From assembly GCF_013260645.1 (NCBI RefSeq), contig NZ_CP053921.1, positions 2,053,763 to 2,117,762 of the forward strand: a DNA stretch of 64,000 bases. The letters are read 5' to 3'. This DNA is from Erythrobacter mangrovi (GTDB taxonomy: Bacteria; Pseudomonadota; Alphaproteobacteria; Sphingomonadales; Sphingomonadaceae). This document shows positions 28,740 through 37,485 of the stretch, in pieces (within the stretch, counting starts at the first letter, position 1; each line of letters starts with the position of its first letter). The position numbers and the translations under genes were made by a program. The notes beneath the pieces are model-generated. The model saw only the letters and a list, made by a program, of their open reading frames with translations. It did no database searches and was not told the DNA's origin.

Positions 28740-30932
28740 TCAGGCAGCCTGCTGAGCGGGTGCGTTGGCGGACAACTTGAATTGCGCGAAGGACGGGTTC
28801 GATTCCAGCCCCTGCGCCAGCGTGTAACGACCTGGCGGGAGTGCTTGTAGCGGAACACCGGCTGCAGCGAGTTCATAGGGGCTGACGCGATGCCGCGTAC
28901 ACAGACCCCCTGCCCCGTCGTCGACCAGCTCCTGTTCGAATTCGACGCCCTGGGTATCGTCCATCGTCCGCCGTACCGAACACACCGCCAACTGGCCCTG
29001 CCCGAAGTCGAGCACGAACATCGTCCCGATCGGCACGTCTTCCAGACCCTGGATCATCGCCCCCGTGCGCGAGAGATTGCGCAACGTGACGTCGTAATAG
29101 TGATCCTCGTGGATCAGCCCGATCTTGCGGAAGACAGTGCGGCGACTTGCCCGCTGGATGCCGGAATCCGTCGGTGCAAGAATCCACTCGCCTTGCGCTA
29201 TCTCTTCCAGCACCTGCTCGTTCGACATGGCGCCCGAGTAAACGAAACCGCAGACTTGATTCACACCCAGGCGCTTGAGCTCTTCCATTAGTCCCATGGC
29301 GTGTACGCCCGAAGCGACGATCTCCATCCCCATCGCACCGCCGAGAGCAACCACCGCTCGGACGAGCTCGAGATCGCCAAGTTCGCTGCCCAGCACCGGT
29401 TCGAAGAAGTCAGCCCCGATCTGCAACGCGTCGAACGGCGCGCGGCGAAGGTAGCTGAGCGAGGACAGGCCGGTCCCAAATTGATCGAGCGTCAGGCGCA
29501 CACCCAGCTTGAACAACGCGGAAAGCGTCTTGTCGACCTTTGCCGGGTCGCCGAGCAGCACCGATTCCGGCAGTCGTAGCTCGAGCCGCGCCGGATCTAG
29601 CCCTGTAGACTCCAGCACTTCCCCAACGCCTTCGACAAATCCGTTGGCATCGAACTGAACCGGGCTGACATGCAGCGCGACGCGCAGATCGTGTTCCCAC
29701 CGAACCGCATCCTCGCAGGCCTTGCGCAAACCCCATTGTCCAATCGGGATGATCAGGCGGCTTCCCTCCGCGACGGGTAAGAATGTTTCCGCTTCGACCC
29801 TTCCGCGCTCCTCGTCCGACCAACAGTATTGCGCTTCGAGCGCAATTACCCGGCTGTCGGACAGATCAACCACCGGCTGGTATTCTAGCGTGAAGTGACC
29901 GGCTTCTATTGCTTCGGCCAAGTCCTCTTCCATCCGCTTCCGCAGGTTGGCTTCGTGTTCGAGATCGGCAGCGTAGAAGCGGAATTGGCCGCGGCCGCCA
30001 TTCTTCGATGCGTACAGAGCGAGATCGGCAGCCCGCGTCAGTTCGTCGCGCTCAACGCCATCGTAGGGCGCAATTGCGATGCCGACCGAACAGCCAATCG
30101 AACAGCGGCCTTCTTCGACCGAATAGGGCTGCGAAAGGATTTGGATGATCTTCTTGGCAATCTCACCCAGCTCGCCGCGGTCGTCGACATCGGGGATCAG
30201 CACCTGGAATTCGTCGCCGCCCAGACGGCCAATCTCGCCGCGTCCGGCGACAGCCCCACGCAAACGGTCTGCCACCTGCTGCAACAACTGGTCCCCGGCC
30301 GCGTGACCAAGCGTATCATTGACCTGTTTGAACCGGTCGAGGTCGAGCATCATCAACGCCGCCGCACGCTTGGCCGCGCGGAAGGCGTGAAGGGTTGAGT
30401 CGATCCGCTGCTCCATCCGGTGCCGGTTGGCCAGTCCAGTGAGCGAATCGAACTTGGCGAGGCGATTGGCCTCTTCTTCGGCGCGGAACTCGTCCGTTAC
30501 GTCGACGGCGCTGCCCCGGAAACCTCGAAACTCACCTTCCCCGTCGTACAGGGGGCGACCGGAAAGGCGGAGGACCACGTCAACCGAATCCCGGCTTGCT
30601 TGCACAGCTAACCCGGCAAAGCTCTTGCGCGTTCCAAGCCTGAGCCCGAGTGAGCGACCGTCAACTTCGCCTTCGACGGGAATAAAAAGTTGCTGGATTG
30701 GCTGGTCGAGGACTTGTTCGGCAGCAAGGCCGAGCGCGGATACGATCCAATTGCTGAGGTAAGTGGTGCGCCCCGCGCCGTCGGTCGTCCAAAACCCAAG
30801 AGAACCGCTTACCTCGATATCTTCGACGATCGCCACTTTGTCCGCGGCGGAAACGCTCACGGGAGAGGGCTCGCAGGGGACCTGCACGCCCTTCTTGCCT
30901 TTGAAGAAATCGGAGAAGGGCATCGCCCCCAT
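28740..30932 (-). CDS. PAS-GGDEF-(degenerate EAL)-PilZ protein
   Basis: A 730-residue cyclic di-GMP protein. Order: PAS-like domain (about 35-145), GGDEF with intact GGDEF loop (FDSLTGLANRHRM, RLGGDEFQVLI), EAL-like domain, C-terminal PilZ-like domain (RRTVFRK...NLSRTGAMI). Key phosphodiesterase residues are lost: the EAL motif reads EAQ and its arginine is cysteine, NVS is HVS, ELEITES is ELRLPES, DDFGTG is DQFGTG, the KID lysine is absent and EGVE is SGVH. It is thus likely a cyclase and/or c-di-GMP sensor without hydrolase activity. Paralogous to 31038-33266, 105 bases upstream. Start could also be ATG 30923. Confidence 0.88.
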   Translation of the reverse strand: MGAMPFSDFFKGKKGVQVPCEPSPVSVSAADKVAIVEDIEVSGSLGFWTTDGAGRTTYLSNWIVSALGLAAEQVLDQPIQQLFIPVEGEVDGRSLGLRLGTRKSFAGLAVQASRDSVDVVLRLSGRPLYDGEGEFRGFRGSAVDVTDEFRAEEEANRLAKFDSLTGLANRHRMEQRIDSTLHAFRAAKRAAALMMLDLDRFKQVNDTLGHAAGDQLLQQVADRLRGAVAGRGEIGRLGGDEFQVLIPDVDDRGELGEIAKKIIQILSQPYSVEEGRCSIGCSVGIAIAPYDGVERDELTRAADLALYASKNGGRGQFRFYAADLEHEANLRKRMEEDLAEAIEAGHFTLEYQPVVDLSDSRVIALEAQYCWSDEERGRVEAETFLPVAEGSRLIIPIGQWGLRKACEDAVRWEHDLRVALHVSPVQFDANGFVEGVGEVLESTGLDPARLELRLPESVLLGDPAKVDKTLSALFKLGVRLTLDQFGTGLSSLSYLRRAPFDALQIGADFFEPVLGSELGDLELVRAVVALGGAMGMEIVASGVHAMGLMEELKRLGVNQVCGFVYSGAMSNEQVLEEIAQGEWILAPTDSGIQRASRRTVFRKIGLIHEDHYYDVTLRNLSRTGAMIQGLEDVPIGTMFVLDFGQGQLAVCSVRRTMDDTQGVEFEQELVDDGAGGLCTRHRVSPYELAAAGVPLQALPPGRYTLAQGLESNPSFAQFKLSANAPAQQAA

Positions 30933-30987
30933 GTTCACCAAGCCTCGATTACCAACGCTGCTACCTGTCCATGGCTAAGCAAGATTG

Positions 30988-31004
30988 GTTAGTTTTACCC
31001 TAAC
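30988..31004. promoter_or_regulatory. GTTAG/CTAAC inverted repeat upstream of degenerate-EAL gene
   Basis: A 5-base inverted repeat with a 7-base spacer lies 56-72 bases upstream of the 30932 start. It contains TACCCTAAC, a 9-mer that also occurs at 22031-22039 inside the dyad upstream of the CHASE2 cyclase. A second hairpin, GACAGG/CCTGTC, is at 31006-31021. Role unproven. Confidence 0.35.
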
Positions 31005-31037
31005 AGACAGGCTTACCTGTCGCGAAAAAATGCCTTC

Positions 31038-33266
31038 CTACATCCCCTGCCGCCCGTGACGGCGCGACGCGCTTGGATCGATTTCGACGAAGGCCTTACC
31101 CTTCCCGCCTGCCCTCAGTTCGGCCTTGAGCAATTCATAGGGATCTTCCGGCAGGCTCGCGAGCGGCCGTCCGGCAGCCTCTATCTGGTACGGAGAGACC
31201 CGATGGCGCGTGCACAGCCCGTCAGCGCCATCACTGATCAGCGGCGTCTCGAACTCGACACCCTGCATATAGCCCTCAGAACGACGGACCGTTGCCACGG
31301 CGAGTTGCCCACCTCCCAAGTTGAGCACCATCGTCGTTTCCAACGGCACATCGAGCAGGCCTTCAATCATGGCTCCCGTCTTTGACAGGTTCCTCAGCGT
31401 AACGTTGTAGCTGTGATCCGCATGGATAACGGAGATCTTGCGATACACTGCGCGGCGCTCGGCACGGTACTTATCCGGACCGCGCGGTTCGTAGCTAAGT
31501 TGCCCGCTGGCAAGCCGTTCAAGCAGTTCTTCCTGCGGTATCGCGGGCGAGAAGATATAACCCTGGACAAGGCTGGCGCCGCGTTCCGCCACGAGGTTGA
31601 GTTCATCCTTCGTCTCGACCCCCTCGGCGACGGTTTCCATATTGAGGGATTGAGCCAATGAAACGATCGCGCTCATGATCGCCGGATTGTTGTTGCCCTT
31701 CTCCGTGGCGCCACGAACGAACGACTGGTCGATCTTGATCTTATCGAACGGCGCGTGTTGCAGGTAGCTGAGCGAACTGTAGCCGGTCCCGAAATCGTCT
31801 AGCGCGAGGCGGACGCCGGTTTGCTTGAGTTCTTCGAACATTGCCTGAGTCCGGTCGGTATCTCCCAGGAAGACACTCTCGGTGATCTCCAGTTCCAGCC
31901 TGTGCGCTTCGAAACCTGTCTCCATGAGGATTGACTTGACGATTTCGGGCAGATCGTCCCGCGCGAATTGCACGGCCGATACATTGACGGCCACGCGTAG
32001 CTCCACGGGCCATTCCTTCGCCTGGCGGCACACCTCGCGGATCGCCCATTCGCCAAGCCCGTTGATGATCCCCAGATCCTCGGCGACCGGGATGAACTGG
32101 GACGGCGGGATGAAGCCGCGATCAGGGTGCTCCCAACGCATTAGCGCTTCGAGGGATTTGAGCATATGCGTCTTCGAATCGACGATCGGCTGGAAGAACA
32201 TCTTCAGCTCGCCATGCTCCAGGGCATCGCGAAGATCCTCTTCGATCTGGCGTCGGTGCTTCGCGCTGTCGGTCAGGTCGATATGGAAGAAGCGATACTG
32301 GCCCCGGCCACCCCCCTTTGCCGCATAGAGGGCGAGGTCGGCGGCTTTGACGAGCTCATCGACATCAACCCCGTCATAGGGCGAAACAGCGATGCCCACC
32401 GAAGTACCGATCACCGCGCGAGAACCATTGAGCTGATAGGGTTGCGAGATCATCTGGATCAGCTTCTGACCGATTTCGCCCAGGTCGCCACGATCATCCA
32501 TGTCGGGCAGGATGATCTGGAATTCATCGCCACCCAATCGGCCGATCTCACCCTTTTCACCGATGACCTTTTCGATCCGGCGGGCGACCTGTTTGAGCAG
32601 TTCGTCCCCGGCAGGATGCCCAAGTGTGTCATTGACGGCCTTGAAGCGATCAAGATCCATCATGAGCAGCGCACAGCTGCGCTTTGAATTGCGGAACGCC
32701 TGGAGGATCGACGTCAAGCGCTTGTTCATCCGGTGGCGGTTGGCCAATCCGGTGAGTGAGTCATATTGCGCCATTCGTTCGGCATCGCGCCGAGACTGGA
32801 ACGTTGTCGTGATGTCCTTCGCGCTGCCACGGTAACCAACGAAGTCCTGCCTCTCATCAAACTGGGGCTTACCGGCGATCTCCCACCAACATTCGCCCTT
32901 CCCCATCGCCAGGCGAACGGGAAGTTGCGAAATCGAATTGCGTGCGCCGAGCAGGAAGTTGAGAGGTCGCTCGGTACTCTGGCCGCATTCTTCGTCGGTC
33001 TCCGGCACAAACAGGGCTGTCAGTTGCTTGCCAATGACCTCTTCGACCGGACATCCGAGTTTCTTTGCGGCATTGTCCGACAGGTAGATTACGCGTCCCT
33101 GCTTGTCCGTCGCCCAGAACCAGCCGAGTCCGGCATTCTCGAAACTGTCGAGGAGCTCGACACGACGTCGCGTGTCGGCTGCACCAATCGGACGGAGCTC
33201 CGATTCCGCGGCATCGCCGTCCAGTCGTGCCTTGGCGCGCGCCCCACGCGCAAAGAACCCTACCAT
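31038..33266 (-). CDS. PAS-GGDEF-EAL-PilZ bifunctional c-di-GMP protein
   Basis: A 742-residue paralogue of the next gene downstream, with the same order of PAS, GGDEF, EAL and PilZ-like domains. Here the EAL domain looks catalytic: EALMRW, NVSAVQF, ELEITESVF, DDFGTGYSS, KIKIDQSFV and EGVETKDEL are all present, giving the metal and base residues needed to cleave cyclic di-GMP to pGpG. The GGDEF loop is also intact and lacks an RxxD I-site. The C-terminal PilZ-like region (RRAVYRKISVI, NLSKTGAMIEG) may sense the product. No membrane helix: a cytoplasmic enzyme. Starts at ATG 33266. Confidence 0.92.
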   Translation of the reverse strand: MVGFFARGARAKARLDGDAAESELRPIGAADTRRRVELLDSFENAGLGWFWATDKQGRVIYLSDNAAKKLGCPVEEVIGKQLTALFVPETDEECGQSTERPLNFLLGARNSISQLPVRLAMGKGECWWEIAGKPQFDERQDFVGYRGSAKDITTTFQSRRDAERMAQYDSLTGLANRHRMNKRLTSILQAFRNSKRSCALLMMDLDRFKAVNDTLGHPAGDELLKQVARRIEKVIGEKGEIGRLGGDEFQIILPDMDDRGDLGEIGQKLIQMISQPYQLNGSRAVIGTSVGIAVSPYDGVDVDELVKAADLALYAAKGGGRGQYRFFHIDLTDSAKHRRQIEEDLRDALEHGELKMFFQPIVDSKTHMLKSLEALMRWEHPDRGFIPPSQFIPVAEDLGIINGLGEWAIREVCRQAKEWPVELRVAVNVSAVQFARDDLPEIVKSILMETGFEAHRLELEITESVFLGDTDRTQAMFEELKQTGVRLALDDFGTGYSSLSYLQHAPFDKIKIDQSFVRGATEKGNNNPAIMSAIVSLAQSLNMETVAEGVETKDELNLVAERGASLVQGYIFSPAIPQEELLERLASGQLSYEPRGPDKYRAERRAVYRKISVIHADHSYNVTLRNLSKTGAMIEGLLDVPLETTMVLNLGGGQLAVATVRRSEGYMQGVEFETPLISDGADGLCTRHRVSPYQIEAAGRPLASLPEDPYELLKAELRAGGKGKAFVEIDPSASRRHGRQGM

Positions 33267-33468
33267 TGGCAGCCTCTATACTCCGACCTGGAGGGAATCC
33301 CTCAACCCACTCTGCGTTTGTCCTTAAGCGGTTAGTGGGAAAAACTTTCCAAACGCATAACCATGCCTCTCAAGCCTTTCGATGCGGCTTCCAGCAGGTC
33401 GTGCGTGCTTGTGACGTCTTGCGTAGGAGCTATGCTGCTTTACAGCGTCTTGCGGGGAGAAGTGCTGG

Positions 33469-34779
33469 ATGCGCCATATCGCGATCGTGGGCTCAGGCCC
33501 TGCGGGTTACTACACTGCCGAGGCAGCGGTTAAGAAATGGGGTGACGACGTCAGGGTTGATGTATTCGACCGCTTGCCTGTGCCATACGGGCTCATCCGC
33601 ACGGGTGTCGCGCCCGATCATCAGTCCATCAAGGGCGTTTCTCGTCGATACGAAAAGGTCGCCCTATCGGACAATGTCCGCTTCGTCGGCAACGTCGCGG
33701 TCGGGAGCGATGTTACGGTCGACGAGCTCAAGGACCTCTACGATGCGGTTATCTTCGCCACCGGCGCACCGAATGATCGGGAACTGGGCCTTCCTGGCGA
33801 CGAATTGGGCAACGTCTTCGGCAGCGCCGCCTTCGTCGGATGGTACAACGGCCACCCACAGTTCGCGAAGCTGGATCCCGACCTGTCAGGCAAGCATGCG
33901 GTGGTCATCGGAATGGGCAACGTCGCGCTCGACGTAGCCCGCATCCTGTCCAAGGAGCGCTGCGAATTCGACGGATCGGACATCGTGCATCATGCACTCG
34001 AAGCCTTGTGCGCATCGAAGATCCACACGGTGACTATCCTCGGTCGCCGCGGACCTCACCAGATCATGATGACGCCCAAGGAGCTGGGCGAACTGATGCA
34101 CCTCAACAAGGCAAGTCCAAGGGTCGAGAGCGCAGACTTGCCTCCGCTCGACGATGACGCGATCCTCGAACCGGGCCTGCGCAAGTCGGTTACCCTGCTG
34201 CGGGATTTCGCCGCGATTCCCGAAAGCATCCATGGCGAAAAGCCGATCACGATAGAATTTGACTTCTTTGCCAGTCCCGCTGCCCTGCATGGCCGGGACG
34301 GCAAGGTTGTGGAGATCGAGGTCGAGCGCACGCGGGTCGAAGCGGGCCGCGCCATCGGTATGGGCGAAACCTACCGGATGCCTGCTGATCTGGTGGTGAG
34401 CTGCATCGGCTATCGCAGCTCGCCGATCGAAGGCGTTCCATTCGACGAGCGCGCCGGGCGCTTTGCCAATGACGAAGGCCGCATACTTCCTGGTCTCTAT
34501 TGTGTAGGTTGGGCCAAACGCGGTCCATCGGGCACCATCGGGACAAACCGACCTGACGGGTACTCGGTGGTCGATCTGGTCGATGAGGATCTCGTTGGCG
34601 GTGCGCCAAAGCGCGGGCGTGCCGGATTTGACGAACTGGCCGCCGCGCGTGGGATCGATGTGGTGACCTTTCGCGACTGGCAGAAGATCGAAGAGGCCGA
34701 GGAGGCTGCTGCTCGCGCAGGTGCCCCGCGCGAAAAATTTACCGATGTTGCCAGTATGATAGCGGCGCGGAGGACGTAG
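33469..34779 (+). CDS. Ferredoxin/adrenodoxin-type NADP reductase (FprA-like)
   Basis: A 436-residue flavoprotein of the adrenodoxin reductase family, moving electrons between NADPH and ferredoxins. The FAD-binding motif GSGPAGYYTAEAAVK is at the N terminus, PVPYGLIRTGVAPDH follows near residue 45, the NADPH-binding motif is VIGMGNVALDVARIL near 145, and the typical GWAKRGPSGTIGTNR lies near 345. GGGGAGAA precedes the ATG. No ferredoxin or P450 is adjacent, so the partner is unknown. A 202-base gap separates it from the divergent c-di-GMP gene. Confidence 0.92.
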   Translation: MRHIAIVGSGPAGYYTAEAAVKKWGDDVRVDVFDRLPVPYGLIRTGVAPDHQSIKGVSRRYEKVALSDNVRFVGNVAVGSDVTVDELKDLYDAVIFATGAPNDRELGLPGDELGNVFGSAAFVGWYNGHPQFAKLDPDLSGKHAVVIGMGNVALDVARILSKERCEFDGSDIVHHALEALCASKIHTVTILGRRGPHQIMMTPKELGELMHLNKASPRVESADLPPLDDDAILEPGLRKSVTLLRDFAAIPESIHGEKPITIEFDFFASPAALHGRDGKVVEIEVERTRVEAGRAIGMGETYRMPADLVVSCIGYRSSPIEGVPFDERAGRFANDEGRILPGLYCVGWAKRGPSGTIGTNRPDGYSVVDLVDEDLVGGAPKRGRAGFDELAAARGIDVVTFRDWQKIEEAEEAAARAGAPREKFTDVASMIAARRT

Positions 34780-34864
34780 CAAGCGGCTTGCATTCGGCAC
34801 GACAGACTCGCATGAATTCCCGGCCGGTCCAGCTCCACATAGACACCCGAAGGATACCCAACCG

Positions 34865-36553
34865 ATGACCAAGCTCGCAGACGAAGCCGCCCAGTCCACC
34901 AGTGCGCTCGGTCCGCTTGTCGGCCTGACGCGAGAGGATATCTTCGGTGCCGTCGCGGTCATGCTGCGCGAAACCGCCTCGGACCCGCAGCGCTTGATGA
35001 AACACGGGCAGGCGATGGGCGAGGACATGATCAAGATCATGACCGGGAAGAGCGAGTTGGCGCCAAACCCCAAGGACAAGCGCTTCCAGGACCCGGCGTG
35101 GCAATACAACCCCTTCATGCGTGCCGGGATGCAGTACTACCTCGCGGTACAGAAGGGCGCCGCTCGCTGGCTGGAGGATCTCGAACTCGACGAACTCGAG
35201 AAGGATCGGGCAAGGTTCATCTCGAACATCATCATCGACGGCATCGCGCCCACCAATACGCTGGTCGGCAATCCGGCGGCGCAGAAGATGGCCATCACCA
35301 GCGGCGGACTCAGCCTGATCAAAGGCCTCAAGAACGCCTATGACGACATGGTCCACAACAAGGGCATGGTTAGCCAGGTCGACAAGAAGCCCTTCAAGTT
35401 GGGCGAAAACGTCGCCACCTCCAAGGGCTCGGTCGTGCTGCGCACCGACATGATGGAGCTGATACACTATGCGCCGACCACCGACGAAGTGTATGAAATC
35501 CCGCAGCTGACCATCCCGCCGCAGATCAACAAGATGTACATCAACGACCTCAGCCCAGAGAAGTCGGTGGTGAAGTACCAGCTCGACAACGGCATCCAGA
35601 CCTTCGTCATCAGCTGGAAGAACCCCAGCAAGGACCAGGGTCACTGGGACATGACCGACTACGTCAACTCCTGCCGCGAGGCGATGGAGGCGGTCAGCAA
35701 GATCACCGGCTCGAAGAAGGTCAACGTCTCGGCCGGATGTTCGGGCGGCCAGACGGCGACGATGCTGGCAAGCAAGCTGGCTGCGGACGGGGACGACCTG
35801 CTCGGTACGCTGACGCTGATGGTATGCGTGCTCCACCCCAAGCAGAACGATATCGAAGCCGGATCGCTGATTTCCGACAATGGCCTTGCGCTGGCGCGTC
35901 GGCGCGCGGCGAAGAAGGGCATCATCAAGGGCGATGACCTCGCGCGTGGCTTTGCCTGGCTGCGGCCCAATGACCTGATCTGGAACTACGTCATCAACAA
36001 CTACCTGCTTGGCCAGGATCCGCCCGCCTTCGACGTGCTGTTCTGGAATGCCGATGCGACCAACCTTTCAGCCGCATTGATGGGCGACTTCCTGACGATC
36101 TTCGAAACTCTCGCCTTCACCAGGAAGGGCGAGGTGGAGATGGTCGACCACAAGATCGACCTCAGCAAGGTTACCAGCGACCTGTTCATCCTTGGCGGGG
36201 TGACCGATCATATCACGCCGTGGAAGGCGACCTACCGCTCGACGCGGCTGTTTGGGTCGAAGGACATTACCTATGTCCTCAGCCAGTCGGGTCATATGCA
36301 GGCGATCCTCAACCCGCCGGGGAACCCCAAGGCCAAGTACTACATCCAGTCCGACGCCAAGAAGAAGCTGCCCGAAACCGCCGACGAATGGCTCAAGGGC
36401 ACCGAGGAAATGGCCGGCAGCTGGTGGCCATACTGGATGGAATGGGTCCAGGCCCGTTCAGGTGGGAAAAAGGCAGCGCCTGCGAAACTGGGGAACAAGG
36501 CCTATCCCCCGCTGGACCCAGCCCCGGGTCTCTACGTTATGGAGCCTTGCTGA
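34865..36553 (+). CDS. phaC: Poly(3-hydroxyalkanoate) synthase, class II-type
   Basis: A 562-residue polymerase that joins 3-hydroxyacyl-CoA units into PHA storage granules. The alpha/beta hydrolase fold carries the cysteine lipase-like box GCSGGQ with C292. Aspartate D448 (GVTDHITPW) and H477 (SQSGHMQAI) complete the triad at spacings close to Pseudomonas class II enzymes. The DMTDYVNSC segment and WNADATNLS are also typical. The next gene is the matching depolymerase, as in class II pha loci. No phasin or PhaR is nearby. First gene of a six-gene rightward run. Confidence 0.9.
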   Translation: MTKLADEAAQSTSALGPLVGLTREDIFGAVAVMLRETASDPQRLMKHGQAMGEDMIKIMTGKSELAPNPKDKRFQDPAWQYNPFMRAGMQYYLAVQKGAARWLEDLELDELEKDRARFISNIIIDGIAPTNTLVGNPAAQKMAITSGGLSLIKGLKNAYDDMVHNKGMVSQVDKKPFKLGENVATSKGSVVLRTDMMELIHYAPTTDEVYEIPQLTIPPQINKMYINDLSPEKSVVKYQLDNGIQTFVISWKNPSKDQGHWDMTDYVNSCREAMEAVSKITGSKKVNVSAGCSGGQTATMLASKLAADGDDLLGTLTLMVCVLHPKQNDIEAGSLISDNGLALARRRAAKKGIIKGDDLARGFAWLRPNDLIWNYVINNYLLGQDPPAFDVLFWNADATNLSAALMGDFLTIFETLAFTRKGEVEMVDHKIDLSKVTSDLFILGGVTDHITPWKATYRSTRLFGSKDITYVLSQSGHMQAILNPPGNPKAKYYIQSDAKKKLPETADEWLKGTEEMAGSWWPYWMEWVQARSGGKKAAPAKLGNKAYPPLDPAPGLYVMEPC

Positions 36554-36578
36554 GCATTTCCGGCCAAGGAGCCACCGC

Positions 36579-37445
36579 GTGAGTAAACGAGACCAGTCCG
36601 AACTGACCGCGACCATCCAGATGATGGAGGCAGGCGGACGCACATTGCGTGTCGCCACGTGGCGCCTGGACGAACAGTCGGACCATCCGCCAATCCTGTT
36701 CTTCAACGGTATCGGCGCTAATATCGAGGCGGTTGCCCCGCTGGCGGAGCAACTGCCGGAACGTGGCTTCGTCATGTTCGACATGCCCGGGACCGGCGAG
36801 AGCCCCGACCCGACGGTGCCCTATAACCCCTTTACAATGAGCTGGGCTGCCAAGCAGATACTCGAGCAGCTGGGCCTTGAGGACGTCGACGTCATGGGCG
36901 TGTCCTGGGGCGGTGCGATGGCCCAGCACTTCGCGCTCCAGTATCCCAAAGCCACCCGCCGGCTCGTGCTCGTGGCGACGACCGCCGGCATGCTGATGGT
37001 CCCGGGCAATCCGGCGGCGCTGACCAAGATGGCCAACCCGCGGCGCTACATCGATCCCAATTTTATGAACGAGCATTTCCAGACGCTCTATGGCGGGATT
37101 GATCGCGACGGTGCCGAGCACCAGAAGGACAGCCACATCGGCCGGCTTAAGCCACCCAGTCCACGCGGCTATTTCTACCAGATTCTGGCCATGCTGGGCT
37201 GGACCAGCCTGCCCGCCCTGCCGTTCCTCGGCAAGGAGACGCTGGTGATGATGGGCGATGAAGATCAGATCGTGCCGCTGATCAATGGCCGTATCCTGGC
37301 TTCCGCCATTCCCAATGCACAGCTCGAGGTCTTCCGCGGGGGCGGGCACCTATTCCTTTTGACCCATGCGGACGAAGCAATCGCATCGCTGAGGAAATTC
37401 CTCGATGCGCCGGCCACCGACGCGGAGCTGGCGCGAGCTGCCTGA
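36579..37445 (+). CDS. phaZ: Intracellular PHA depolymerase
   Basis: A 288-residue alpha/beta hydrolase closely resembling the medium-chain PHA depolymerase of class II loci: PPILFFNGIGANIEAVAPL, VSWGGAMAQHFALQYP with nucleophile S109, VATTAGMLMVPG, MANPRRYIDP, AMLGWTSL, MMGDEDQIVPLING with the acid, and GGGHLFLL with the histidine. It mobilises stored polyester. The GTG start is preceded by AAGGAG at good spacing; an upstream open frame overlapping phaC is rejected. Twenty-five bases separate it from phaC, so synthesis and breakdown are co-transcribed. Confidence 0.9.
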   Translation: MSKRDQSELTATIQMMEAGGRTLRVATWRLDEQSDHPPILFFNGIGANIEAVAPLAEQLPERGFVMFDMPGTGESPDPTVPYNPFTMSWAAKQILEQLGLEDVDVMGVSWGGAMAQHFALQYPKATRRLVLVATTAGMLMVPGNPAALTKMANPRRYIDPNFMNEHFQTLYGGIDRDGAEHQKDSHIGRLKPPSPRGYFYQILAMLGWTSLPALPFLGKETLVMMGDEDQIVPLINGRILASAIPNAQLEVFRGGGHLFLLTHADEAIASLRKFLDAPATDAELARAA

Positions 37446-37485
37446 GGGCAAGGCCTCGGGTCCATCTAGCAGGAACAGCAAGACC

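Noticed and set aside
36252..36578. N-terminal extension of the PHA depolymerase overlapping phaC
   Set aside because: Those 109 codons are out of frame within phaC and are low complexity; GTG 36579 has a good AAGGAG and matches family length.
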